Shown: in pieces, positions 1 through 10,612 of the stretch
Layout: the number at the start of each line of letters is the position of its first letter
Position numbering within the stretch: position 1 is the first letter of the stretch
Source of the DNA: Arthonia radiata
Taxonomy: Eukaryota > Ascomycota > Arthoniomycetes > Arthoniales > Arthoniaceae
DNA length: 64,000 nt
Assembly: GCA_002989075.1 (NCBI GenBank)
Contig: PSQN01000012.1
Coordinates: 1,624,480 to 1,688,479, forward strand
Direction of reading: 5' to 3'
Notes under the pieces: model-generated
Told to the model about the DNA's origin: nothing
What the model saw: the letters and a program-made list of their open reading frames with translations, nothing else
Database searches by the model: none
Position numbers and translations under genes: made by a program

Positions 1-1497
1 GCTGAGGTTGCCAACTACATCAACCAGGTTCGCAATGCTATCGCCAACACCGCTGCAAGTGGCGCTCTCGTAGGTCACGTCGACACCTGGACTGCCTGGG
101 TCAATGGCAGCAACCAAGCCGTTATTGATGCTTCTGACTTCATCGGAATGGATGCCTATCCCTACTTCCAGAACACCATTGCCAACAGCATCGAGCTCGG
201 TCAGGCAGTCTTCAACGACGCTCTTGGTGCCACTCGCGGCGCTGTCGGTGGCAAGCCCGTGTGGATCACCGAGACCGGCTGGCCTGTCAGCGGACCTCAG
301 GAAAACCAAGCAGTTGCCAGCATTCCGAACGCTGAGACTTACTGGAAGGCCGTCGGTTGCCAGTACTTCGGCAACACCAACACATGGTGGTACACTCTCC
401 AAGACGCTCTTCCCGACACGCCTTCTCCCAGCTTCGGTATCGTCGGCGCTGCGGGCGGCACTACGCCTCTCTTCGACCTTTCTTGCTCAGGTGCCGCCAG
501 CTCCTCCATCTCAGGTCCCAGTGCCTCCGCGCAGGCAAGCTCAGTCGCCTCTCAGGTCTCGTTGGCCGCGACCGGTGGCAGCGCTGCTCCTACGCCAGAC
601 TCTGGATCGCCTGGCCCATCTGCGCTCCAAGGCTCTTCAGCTGCTGCCTCCGCTCCCTCGGGTTCCGTGAGTAGCGCTCACTTGGCTCCTGCTGGTTCGT
701 CGGCCGCCAACAGCGCCGCTGGATCTTCGGTTCCTGCTGCTAGCGGTGGCGCACCTCCTGCTGGAACGACCATCTACGAGACCACGTCTCTCTGCCCAGT
801 GACAATGACTGGTGCTAGCGGTGCAGTCTCTACGGTGCTTTCGACTTCCACCTTCACCGTCACGACCTGCCCAGGTGGGTGCTCCAAAGCAGCAACTGCT
901 GCCCCTGTGGCGTCTTCTTCTGTTGTCGCATCTGGCGCTCCAGCTCCACCACAATCCGCAGCCCCTCAGGCTCCAGCTCCGGCCCCGTCTGCCTCTTCTG
1001 CGGCCGGTGCGTGCCCAGCGTCGCTATCTGGTACTTATGAGTATCCTCATCTGATTGTGCCCATCGACAAGAACCAGCCGACAAAGGCTTTGGGAACGAG
1101 CTACAACGGCACTGTCTCCTCGACCGTGAGCAGCATCTTCAATTTCGATATCCCGCCCGTTGACGCTGGAAAGACGTGCAGTCTCGTCTTCCTCCTTCCC
1201 AACAAGCAGGACCTTCAGACTAGTAATTATGAGCTCTCAGGTTCTGGCGGTCTCGACATCAAGGGTCTGAGCGCGCCCGCAGATGAGCACACTAGCTACT
1301 CCAACGTTCCCGCCGTCTCTGGAAATGCTGGATCAATTCCAAGCGTCGCGCCTGGCAACTCCTACACTATCAGCTCTGGACCCTGTGCCGCTGGGCAGCG
1401 TATTGGATACGAGGTCAGCGCCACCGGAAGCCTTGGCCTCAATTACTTCCAAGACTACAACCCGCACCCTGTGGGTCTGTACATCACAGTCTGCTGA
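1..1497 (+). CDS. GH17 beta-1,3-glucanase with But2 C-terminal domain (5' partial)
   Basis: The reading frame is open from base 1, so the signal peptide and first half of the barrel lie outside the window. The visible N-terminal part is the end of a glycoside hydrolase 17 barrel. [11 protein letters not shown] (about 265-297) carries the Glu that serves as catalytic nucleophile in GH17, and [13 protein letters not shown] follows. A Ser/Ala/Pro/Thr-rich linker runs from about 484 to 1005, as in wall-anchored EglC-like glucanases. The last ~160 residues, from [18 protein letters not shown] to the stop, resemble the ubiquitin 3 binding protein But2 C-terminal domain, with paired cysteines. The family cuts or remodels beta-1,3-glucan at the cell wall. 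The C-terminal domain takes the place where many EglC proteins have a GPI signal, so the protein may be secreted or wall-bound by other means. Family assignment is firm; the role of the But2 domain is inferred. Confidence 0.88.
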   Translation, partial: AEVANYINQVRNAIANTAASGALVGHVDTWTAWVNGSNQAVIDASDFIGMDAYPYFQNTIANSIELGQAVFNDALGATRGAVGGKPVWITETGWPVSGPQENQAVASIPNAETYWKAVGCQYFGNTNTWWYTLQDALPDTPSPSFGIVGAAGGTTPLFDLSCSGAASSSISGPSASAQASSVASQVSLAATGGSAAPTPDSGSPGPSALQGSSAAASAPSGSVSSAHLAPAGSSAANSAAGSSVPAASGGAPPAGTTIYETTSLCPVTMTGASGAVSTVLSTSTFTVTTCPGGCSKAATAAPVASSSVVASGAPAPPQSAAPQAPAPAPSASSAAGACPASLSGTYEYPHLIVPIDKNQPTKALGTSYNGTVSSTVSSIFNFDIPPVDAGKTCSLVFLLPNKQDLQTSNYELSGSGGLDIKGLSAPADEHTSYSNVPAVSGNAGSIPSVAPGNSYTISSGPCAAGQRIGYEVSATGSLGLNYFQDYNPHPVGLYITVC

Positions 1498-2270
1498 ATG
1501 GCGACATGGTCACGCAACATCTTGGATGCTTGGTCCGAACAGCCACTCAGTCGCACCACTTGGTGAACGGCCCTCACGTGTACGATGAAACAAAATGGAT
1601 GAAGGGGACCCTACGAACATAATTAGACAAGTCGTCAGATTGTATATTAGAACGACGAAGAACTTGAAAGCCTATCAACGGGCAATTTCCTCCATATCTA
1701 TGTTGCCTGTTTCTTCATCTGCCATAGTTCAGCTTAACGCTGTGAATTTATGAGCCATTTTGGTTCTGGGCGGGAGCCGCTTGACCCCGCAGTCTGCACG
1801 TCGCCACGCTGTCAAAAACGTCCCGATCTTGGCGTTCAGGATGACACTAGCCGCATCGGGCATAGCATCGCCCAATGCACAACCTAAGATGACAGCGGGC
1901 AGCTTCTTCATGCAACCACCTCAATCCCGACATTATACATCTCGCCACATCTTCTTATACGATAATCCTGATGCTTTGTGTAACTTGAGTTAAAGCTTGT
2001 TAGCGATTCGAGGATCCGATCATGTTTTCATTTGGCCACACTGGTGAGTGAATCTTGCCCCTCTGCCCCCACGTGCCTGCTGTGAAGTGAGAGAAGTGAG
2101 AGGTGAGGTGAGTGTTGCCCTGACTACGATGGGAAGTGGGAAATGTCGCGTAATTTGGTATGATGTAGAGCGTTTCACCCTTTTTCAAAATTGGTCTGAT
2201 CCTCCTTTTTTCTTGATAAAGATCTTGACCCGTCGAATTTGTCGGGTTTTATCCAGTAAACACACCTACG
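1498..2270. other. Intergenic, no gene seen
   Basis: This is the 3' flank of the GH17 gene and the 5' flank of the next gene on the same strand. Open frames here are short and lack protein-like composition. I see no RNA gene or repeat. Confidence 0.6.
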
Positions 2271-4489
2271 ATGACGCTCAAGATCGTAAAAGTATATCGT
2301 AGTCTCAAGCAAAAGTACGAGGCTCGCAAAGAGAAAAAACGAGCTGAAGAGGCCCCAGACTTCGGTATCTCCCGCTCTGAATCTTCCTCGCCAGGCTCTA
2401 GCATCTCCCTCTCTTTCGCCCCCAGCGCCTCCAGGTCACGGGCGGCGCGAGACAATACGCGCGTTCAAGCCCAGGCAGAGCCCAGGGCCTCCCGCTCTGC
2501 AGCTACCCGACCAGCCTCCGGCGTTTTTGTCTCTCCAGCCCGCATCCGTGCAGCGGCGCAAGAGCATAGACAGCGGAAAGGCCAGGCGCACCTGGAAGCC
2601 CAGCGTGATGATTTGCTGGAGCGCAAGCGTGCCGCCAAACAGCAAGAGCAAGATGCTAATCGTTTGCAACGAGATAGGCGGAACCTCCACAAGCATCGAT
2701 CCTGACAGAGCTCGAGCTCCTCCACCACCACCAACCCTTGTCTACTTCCCACAAAACGACGTCGAGATCGAGCAGCGAGATGACTGGATCGATGATACTC
2801 CGGATCTCTTCAAGAACTTCGCCTCAATTGCAAAGCCGTCAGACATTCGGCCAACAGACGTCGAGCGCCTCAACGTCTCTGTCATGAACGAGGTCGAGCT
2901 AGAAGATCTAATTCCACTATGCGACGACGGTAAACACCACCTACCGCCAGAAGGGCTGGCTGCGCAACTGGATCCAACCTCTCGAAGGAAGTCGCTACAA
3001 GGAAGCATTGCCCATGAGTTCCCCCTTCTGCTTAGCAACGGACACAAGGCACCAGGCGCTGAAGATTTCGTGCGTATCGGAAGAGAACTCAGTGCGAATA
3101 CTGAAGATGCACTCCGTGTCGTCGGTCGCCGGAAGCTCAAGCCCGGAAGAGTAGCACCAGGCTTGAACCACACGCGAGAGTTCTTTCAAAAGCTTGAGCT
3201 GGTATCACAGTATTGGGACACGAGGTAAGACTTAGCCCAGTTTTGCTTACAACCAATGCGATATCCTTGAGCGGACACTGACAATACTCCAGTCTAGATG
3301 ACTATCAAGAAGTTACTGGATCGCCTCCACCCTCGCCTACCTCTCCACGGTCAACTGTTCGCAGAATGAGCTTGTTCATGACAGACAATAGAAAGCACCA
3401 GCCAGCAGAAGCGGCCGGTCACCCTAAGGTCTACAAGGGCTTCCGCAAAAGTACAGGCTCGAAGATGCCCGACTCGTATCGGTCAGACATGGTGCGCGCG
3501 TTTCTGAAGCAGATCATCTACCTTTTCCACTGCCAAATGTCGACACCCAGTCCTCGAAAGACTCCTCAACTCGAAGTCAACTCTCTGCTTCTGCCGGTCA
3601 CTCAGACATTTGTGGTGTGGAGAACGCCAGAAAGCAAGGAAGCCGTCAGAGGTGGGTTCGTTGAGGGACCGATGTTCGCCACACAGGCTCGTCATGAAAC
3701 TCAGTTTGTTAAGAACAACAACACATCAGCACTCGACTACGCGCGAGAGTGCGCATGCCTACTACTACTCGCACAGGAGCGTGCAAGGGAGGGCAAACCG
3801 AAGCGTACTCCTGGAGCAGGCGCGTGGTATACTGGCAAGAAGCGATGGGGAGGTGGCCCTGGTGGCGAGTTCGGTGAGGCTGATGGCAACAAGGATGAGC
3901 ACCCCAAGGGAGGCGAAAACTCAGCATTAAAGCGAGGTATCAAGCCCAACAGCACGTTTCCACACCGTCAAAGCGAGGAAGAGATCTGGAAGGAATTGAA
4001 GCCCAACCAGAGCCTTTGGGAGCCACGACACACCTATCTCGCCATTGGCAAGAGCCCGAATACGAGAGAAGACACGGTATGTTCGCTGGCCTTTCTCACG
4101 TGCGGTTCGCCACGCTGACTTCCTAGGTGTTCATGGTGTCTTCGCTTTTTCATCACATCGCCATAGTCCGCCTTGATATCGACCCACTGTACCTCGAGTG
4201 GCTTACCTTTGGTCACAAACCTCCAGTGTCAGATCCCAACCCCAACTGGTACAAACCAACGATGTACCGGAGCCGCTGGTATGACATGCTAGACCGCAAG
4301 GACCGAGTAGAAGCCTTTCGAGGTCTCTGGGGCATGATGTCGAGGATGATGAGGAGGATTGATGGACCCTCTCGTGCGCCAGCTCAACGACAGCACTCCG
4401 AGGCCCATCATCTCCTACCATCGCATAAGAAGGGCCATGCTGGACCGTCCAATCTCACAGCCCAACGATCACACTCCGTGGCATTTTAG
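2271..4489 (+). CDS. Unrecognised fungal protein, three or more exons
   Basis: I do not recognise this family. Two introns are clear from frame and splice sites: 3225-3292 (GTAAGA...CTCCAG) and 4077-4126 (GTATGT...CCTAG). They join QYWDT to SLDDYQEV and REDT to VFMVSSLFHH. The C-terminal half has a Gly-rich stretch (AWYTGKKRWGGGPGGE) and an aromatic block (RSRWYDMLDRKDRVEAFRG). The N-terminal end is unsettled. ATG 2271 opens a basic, probably helical segment (KQKYEARKEKKRAEE) in one frame, while the rest from about 2700 lies in another frame. I found no phase-compatible intron linking them, so the start may be 2271 with an unseen intron, or ATG 2653 in the downstream frame, or there is a frame error. 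Product about 600-700 residues. Confidence 0.55.
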
Positions 4490-5190
4490 AAACGTGTCGC
4501 TGGGAAGTTCTTCGGGAACTCGAGATGATACCCTCGCGGGAGCTACTAGGAGTAGGAGGAGTTTCTGGTTACATACCCCTGGGTGCTGATTGTACATGTC
4601 AGGATAGGATGCCGCAGGAACACGACGAATCCGTTGAGCGCATACCCAAGAATCGAATTGTATTTGAGATACCCTCCCAAACAGAAAAGAGCTGGCGTAG
4701 CACGTCTTCCGTAAAGACAAGGGTATTAATTGTTCTTAGCGCATGCTCTACTGATGGTCGTTGGCTCTGTGCAATGTGCGGCAACTCAACCTGACGCTGG
4801 CAATAGTGGCGGGCGAGCCCCCAATGCCCCACTACGTAATGCAGTGATAGTGGGGTCGGGAATAATCTTTTGTGAGTCCACCATCCGATCAACACTCCCG
4901 AATCTTCCCTGCAATGTCTGTAGTCTATCGCAACAATGCTTTCATCTTCTTGTATATCACTCAGATTGCCTATAATATAACCTGCCCTTCTGCTTATCTT
5001 TCGTCCCGCGCATAACATCTAAAAGCTCCATCACTGCAGGAGCAAAGCACAGTAGGTCCGTCTCACCGCAGCGCGCATACCTGGCGGATATCGCGGAAGG
5101 CGCTGACTCTGCTGACAGTATCTTCGACTTCACACTCCTCTCCGACCGCCACAGTCCTCCTTATATATCCCTCAGCGCTCACACATCACC
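4490..5190. other. Intergenic, hexokinase promoter region
   Basis: There is no convincing coding frame. The last ~190 bases are pyrimidine-rich with short T/A runs (TTATATAT at 5161-5168, 23 nt before the ATG) and form the likely promoter and 5' leader of the hexokinase gene. Confidence 0.5.
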
Positions 5191-6768
5191 ATGGTCGGCC
5201 TAGGACCCAGACGGCAGCCGAGCCGCAAAGGCTCAATGGCCGACGTTCCACAAAATCTCCAAGATGAGATCAGAAGACTCGAGGATACCTTTATAGTCCC
5301 CAAGGAGAAGCTCAAGCAGATCACCGACCATTTCGTCAGTGAGCTCAAGCAAGGCCTGACGAAAGAGGGCGGAGACATCCCGATGAACACGACGTGGTGC
5401 ATGGGCTACCCAACTGGCTACGAAACTGGCACATACTTAGCGCTTGATATGGGCGGGACGAATCTACGTGTTTGTGAAATCAACCTACCAGAAGAGAAGG
5501 GCGAGTTCGACATCATACAGTCCAAGTACAAGATGCCCGAAGAGCTCAAGACCGGTGACAGTGAAGAGCTGTGGGACTACATCGCAGATTGCTTGGAACA
5601 GTTCATTGAGTATCATCACGAGGGGGAGAACCTCGGCAAACTGCCTCTGGGCTTTACGTTTTCCTTCCCAGCGACACAAGAGTACATTGACCACGGCATC
5701 CTGCAAAGATGGACGAAAGGCTTTGACATCAGTGGTGTGGAAGGCAAGGACGTCGTGCCGCCGTTTGAGAAAGCTCTGAATGACCGAGGAGTGCCATTGA
5801 AGCTCACGGCTCTCATCAACGACACCACTGGGACCTTGATCGCCTCTAATTACACGGATGACCAAATGCGCATTGGCTGTATCTTTGGCACTGGCTGCAA
5901 CGCAGCATACATGGAGCACTGCGGTGAGATCCCCAAGCTCGCACACCTTAATCTGCCACCAGACGCACCAATGGCCATCAACTGCGAGTATGGCGCTTTC
6001 GACAACCAGTTGAAGGTACTGCCACGGACCAAGTACGATACCATCATCGACAAGGAGTCACCACGCCCCGGCCAGCAATGCTTCGAAAAGATGATTGCAG
6101 GACTCTACCTCGGCGAGCTGTTCCGCCTTGTTACGCTCGAGCTTGCCGAAGGTCCATGTAAAATGTTCATGGGTCAAGACATCAGCAAGCTAAGGAAGCC
6201 GTACATCCTGGATGCGTCGTTCCTGGCGCAAATAGAAGAGTAAGTTCACTGCCCATATCCTCCGTCGTCTTCGCCTTAGTCCCTCGCACTCCTATCATCT
6301 CCCTCAACAGACTCGACCATCACTGACGCCGCAGCCAGAGATCCCTTCGGCAACCTTCAAGAAACAGCCGATCTGTTCGAGAAAGACCTCGGCCTCAAAG
6401 TCAACCGCGCAGAGTGTGAGCTCTTCAGGCGCCTCGCCGAGCTCATCGGCACGCGCGCCGCTCGTCTCTCTGCCTGTGGACCGGCCGCCATTTGCAAGAA
6501 GAAGAACATCGAGACCTGTCACGTTGGCGCTGACGGTAGTGTATTTAACAAATACCCACATTTCAAGGCGCGTGGCGCGATCGCGTTGAGGGAGATCTTG
6601 GACTGGAAGAGTGATGAGAGGGACAAGGTTGATATTCGGCCGGCTGAGGATGGTAGCGGTGTCGGTGCGGCGCTGATTGCGGCGTTGACGCTGAAGCGGG
6701 TGCAGGAGGGTAAGATGTGGGGTATCAGGGACGCGGACAGTATACTGGCGTGTGCGGGCGTGAAATGA
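5191..6768 (+). CDS. hxkA: Hexokinase
   Basis: Phosphorylates hexoses with ATP at the entry of glycolysis, in the cytosol. Model: join(5191..6239, 6339..6768), 492 aa, the normal length for a fungal hexokinase. The start matches the conserved fungal leader MVGLGPRRQPSRKGSMADVP and has a good context (CACCATGG). Visible motifs are the phosphate-binding loop LALDMGGTNLRV (about residue 83), the sugar-binding segment LGFTFSFPA, NDTTGTLIA with the catalytic Asp, IFGTGCNAAYME, and the C-terminal GADGSVFNKYP and GSGVGAALIAA. The intron starts at GTAAGT (6240). Its acceptor must be the CCAG ending at 6338, because this restores IEEDPFGNLQE. The earlier CAACAG ending at 6310 would bring a stop after a few codons. 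A paralogous glucokinase is less likely given the leader sequence. Confidence 0.96.
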
Positions 6769-6840
6769 GGAAGTCGTGAGGGCCGTTGATCGTATGATGA
6801 TTGTATAAACCGCGAAGACATAGAGAAACATACTTCAACC

Positions 6841-7359
6841 TCAGCGGGCTTCGTGCCCTGCCTTCGCCTTCGCATCATCCTTGACACGCATCAACGTCTC
6901 GACAGCCTCGTCTGCGCGATCGGCAGGCACGAACAGATGGTCGCTATAAAACGCGGACACCGGGTTGCAGCTGATACCTCTGGCCGCCAGCGCTCCCGTC
7001 AGCACAGGCATAAATCCGACAGCAGCCAAACCGGAGTGGACATCAATGGTGATCTGCCGACATTCAAAATCCCACGTCAAGCCTGGAGTGCGGCTGTTCT
7101 TGGCCACCTCCGCAGGCATCACAAACGTCACTGCGCCGCGCGCTTGTTCGTCGAAGAACATGATGGCCGTTGACGCCAGATTCCGGTGAACAAACGAGGA
7201 ATCAGGCAAAATGCCGAAGACTCTCGCAAAGACGTAGGTCGTGGGCTGTAACGTCGGCTGCAATGATGACAACAGTTTCGAAAGCGAGAGTTCGCCTGAC
7301 TCTGGGTTCGGCGGTTCCACAGCAAAGGTGCTTTGATAGGCTTCCATGTCCATGTCCAT
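6841..7359 (-). CDS. ACT-domain protein (ACT_3 / DUF2241-like)
   Basis: Single exon, 172 aa, starting at the in-frame ATG at 7359 (the frame extends upstream without another ATG). The layout is that of the small two-lobe ACT proteins. It begins with LSKLLSSLQPTLQPTTYVFA, then FVMPAEVA. The ligand-binding-like second ACT repeat is ITIDVHSGLAAVGFMPVLT, and the protein closes with NPVSAFYSDHLFVPADRADEA. Known relatives are common in bacteria and scattered in fungi. ACT domains usually bind amino acids, but no enzyme domain is attached and the substrate is unknown. It converges on hexokinase with a gap of 72 bases. Confidence 0.85.
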   Translation of the reverse strand: MDMDMEAYQSTFAVEPPNPESGELSLSKLLSSLQPTLQPTTYVFARVFGILPDSSFVHRNLASTAIMFFDEQARGAVTFVMPAEVAKNSRTPGLTWDFECRQITIDVHSGLAAVGFMPVLTGALAARGISCNPVSAFYSDHLFVPADRADEAVETLMRVKDDAKAKAGHEAR

Positions 7360-8336
7360 GCTGCTGCACAATTCACAGTCTGCGGCGGAGGAGCTTCGAG
7401 TCTGGGGCGGAAGGATCTGAGTGAAGGAACTCCTGCAAGACGAGGGGCGAGGGGAGGATCATTAAGACATGATTTGGTGATGTTGGTCCCGGCACGCCCA
7501 TCCCTTACAACAGGTCGCACTGCTTACAGCTGACGCCGTGATGCGAGGGAAACGGTCAGCCTGCATGATAAAGGCGTAGATTCTGCAGCTGACATTTTCC
7601 CCATCGGGAGGCACAATCTCCGACGGTGGCTGAGAGTGTTGGCGGTGTCATGATGTTGGTGGTCGCGTCTAGTGTTGCCACGAGTCGCGCCCTTCGCCAA
7701 GTAGTGCCGGTCACTGTTCATGCTCTCCTCTCAACCTCTCATCTTTGTCGACGCCAGGGTTCAAATCTGTCACGATCCAGACTCTTACCCCTTCTAGTAT
7801 GGGCCGTGAGCTCAGAGCCGCTTTCCGTTTGCTCTTGAGAGTCACGACGGGCTAATTGTCCAACTAGATCTCCCGGTGCAAGCACAGTCAAACTGAATAC
7901 ATCAATCGCTTCAAAGGCTGCCTTCGCAAGATGTAAAGTCGCCGTTTGTCTCGCCAGCCCGAGCGGTCTAACAAAGTCGATGCCTGTACCCGCGCCTGAG
8001 CCCGCGCCCGCGCCTCCCAAGCGAACCGCAGACAAGTCGCGCGTCAGGATGAACCATGAATCCGTTTGCTTTTAGTGACGTTGAGCAAGTATGAACCAGT
8101 GCTCATAAAATCGTTCCCTGCCCGTCTCTTAAATCTCAGCTCCCTCCCAGATCTGTTGACATGTTCTTGGTCCAAGCTATGTATGCCCTTTTCACTTAGA
8201 AAAGCACCTCCTCATAGCTGGATACCTGAGGATGAAATCTGAATTCCACACGTACACTCACTCAGACAGAGATCACGGCCTCATTTGCGCAGGCTTTTCG
8301 CCCACCACACTGGAGAATCAACTACCGCGAGTCAAC
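7360..8336. other. Intergenic, no gene seen
   Basis: This is the divergent region between the ACT gene (-) and the first F-box-like gene (+). A 98-codon minus frame at 7739-8035 is Gly/Ala-rich and looks incidental. GGTTCAAATC near 7758 resembles a B box, but no tRNA fold surrounds it. Confidence 0.5.
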
Positions 8337-9955
8337 ATGTCGAAAAGCACGGTGTCGATGTTGAACCTGCCGCACGAGATCTTACTCATGGTGGTCCACC
8401 TTTTGTCGGGGACGAGCAAAGAGCAACTTCACCTTCGAGCTATGTGCAAGGGACTCAATGACGTTGTTCTAGCACACTTTGAGCAGGTGAGTTGAGAGCA
8501 TCAATCTTATCCGCCCGAGAAGCAGTCTTTGACAGTTGCTTCGTAGGAGACAAGAAATATGACCGACCATCCCTTTTCATCGATCCGAATGGGGCTAGAT
8601 CCGGCGTTCATATATGGCCTCGACATGATCTCCAAAAATGAGGCACTCAGTTCACTCCCGTACATCATCGATTTCGATTTCGGTGATACCTCATATTCAC
8701 CGAGCCCCAGCTATCTGCGCTATCAATACATAAAAGAGGGCGCCTGGGAAGGTCGATACGGACTGGCTTGGGGGGCTCTACAGCTTTTGCTGGTCGGCCT
8801 TCGTGATGAGGGGCCCTGCCCAGGTCAACATGAAGAGGGCGGCTATCGTAGAGATAGGTCTGTTTCACCCTCTCCCTACATTTCTTCGGGCGGCCATTGA
8901 TCTGAGCGTGTCACTGACTATTGTGTCGAGATTCATTGAAGCTCGTGCTTTGGAGCAGCACCACGACAAGTACAGTAGCTTCCTCGCCGGACCACAAGGC
9001 CAGCGACTTTTGAAAGACGTTTTATCACACTTCCCATCTTTGAGCGAGATCAATGTGGGGCAAATGTACTCAAACGGCGCAAATGGCACGTCACTAAAAC
9101 GGAGTCTCCCTTTCAATGAAGGGTTGAGCTATCCCCTGCCCGACAAATACGGCGCTCTGCAAAGAGCCATGGAAGTGGAAGATCAACTTGAGAGGCGCTG
9201 CGGTCGACCATGCGAATACATGTGCCTCGAAGCACTGATTAACGCACTTTCTTGTGAGTCTGCAGCTCCACAGCAGTCACTTGACCCCACGCACAGTAGG
9301 GCTACCGGCTAGTTTCTTGGGCGACGTGATCATCTTGCTCGTGAATATGCTTTTGCGCTAATAATCGATCGCAGCGCTGAAGGCCGACTTCAAGGAGATG
9401 TCATTGATCGAGCTTGACCCCGGCGCTTTCGCTGACCAGCACATTCCCCGCATGTTAGCACAGAACAGCATGAGTGCTCTTACTTCACTTTTCGTTGTGT
9501 TCGACACGGACGACAATGTAGTTCAGACGGCAGAGGAATGGCATACGTTCCTGGCTGCTGCTAAATCATTACAGTTTCTCTGCCTTCGCGAGCTGGTGAC
9601 AGAGATGCCACAGGAAGCAGCTGAGGAGAGCCTGATGGAATCATGGTTCGCGAAGATATTCGATAAACAGTACTGGCCGCACCTGGTCTCGTTCATCGTC
9701 TGCTCCTTTCCTGTCAGCCTTGGCGTACTTTCTCCCGTGATCATGCGCCACGCGAAAACGCTTCGCCGCTTGGACTACGATGGCTGCGGTGCTCCTCAGC
9801 CTTCACACCTTCACGAGATCCTAAAGCAATTGCGGTCAGCTTTGAGCCTCAAAAGCGCTAGGGTCAAGCTTGGCGAAGATGATCGAACAATGCTACAAGC
9901 ACAAAAGCCCACAGATGTGGATGTTACAAGGATGTCGAAACTGGCCGGCAGTTAG
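8337..9955 (+). CDS. F-box-like protein, paralog 1 of a tandem pair
   Basis: Model: join(8337..8486, 8547..8857, 8931..9253, 9375..9955), 454 aa. The N-terminal MLNLPHEILLMVVHLLSG...LRAMCKGLNDV is a degenerate F-box, the helix set that binds Skp1 in SCF ubiquitin ligases. The rest is an uncharacterised substrate-type domain with HPFSSIRMGLDPAF, YIKEGAWEGRYGLAWGALQLLL, CGRPCEYMCLEAL and QYWPHLVSF. All four blocks recur in the gene at 10613. Intron 2 has a weak donor (GTCTGT at 8858) and acceptor TCGAG, accepted because the joined codon restores RDRF as in the paralog. F-box-like function is inferred from the N-terminus; no substrate can be named. Confidence 0.75.
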
Positions 9956-10612
9956 TCTTCGCATAGCTCAGACTGGGATTGCGGTAAGTACGTGCTCAGC
10001 GAGGACTAAGGCAGCATGAGGAGGCTGTAGCTAGTTAAAAGCATTCACGCGAGATAATCTGAGCGAGAAGGGTTTCAGAAGCGCTGCGGAATTCTGGCGA
10101 CGACGTGATGTTGGTGGGCACGTCCTGAGATCAATCGAGTCTAGCGCACACGCGCCCTTAAGCATTGTCGCTTTTCATCGTCTTCGATGCTCATCCGGAA
10201 TACTCGTCATTATCATTGACGCCAATTACCACTTCAATATGCGTCAAATACTGTGACACCCCGACTGATTGTGCCGTGATCCCACCGCTTGTCGAGCAAT
10301 ACCGTTGCAAGGTCACCTATCGCAGCACCTCACCTTCGACTGCAAACTATTCTGCATGCCGTTAAACGTGAAAAATGAGCGCTTGTGAGCTCAGTGAAGA
10401 CGCTCTTCATCGCTGAATCCGTAGCTCGCGTTGGACTGCAAGTTCACCTTTGTTGCTTTCGCCTCACCGCTAATCAAGAGCCCCCACCTTTTGGTCGCGA
10501 CTTCCACGCGCCCCATCAGAAACAATGCCAGCACCGTGCGCTTCATCCGAGCGAGTTGTCTTTCATCCCTCCAGCGCCGATCGCTCTTCTGCAGCGCACG
10601 CCACTCACAGCG
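9956..10612. other. Intergenic between tandem paralogs
   Basis: This is the 3' flank of paralog 1 and the promoter of paralog 2. A frame open before 10613 has no ATG and is not taken as coding. No repeat of the gene bodies extends into it that I can see. Confidence 0.5.

Noticed and set aside
7750-7770. GGTTCAAATC as a tRNA B box
   Set aside because: No acceptor stem, D arm or A box at a suitable distance.
7739-8035. 98-codon minus-strand frame
   Set aside because: Gly/Ala-rich without domain, no supporting context; looks incidental.
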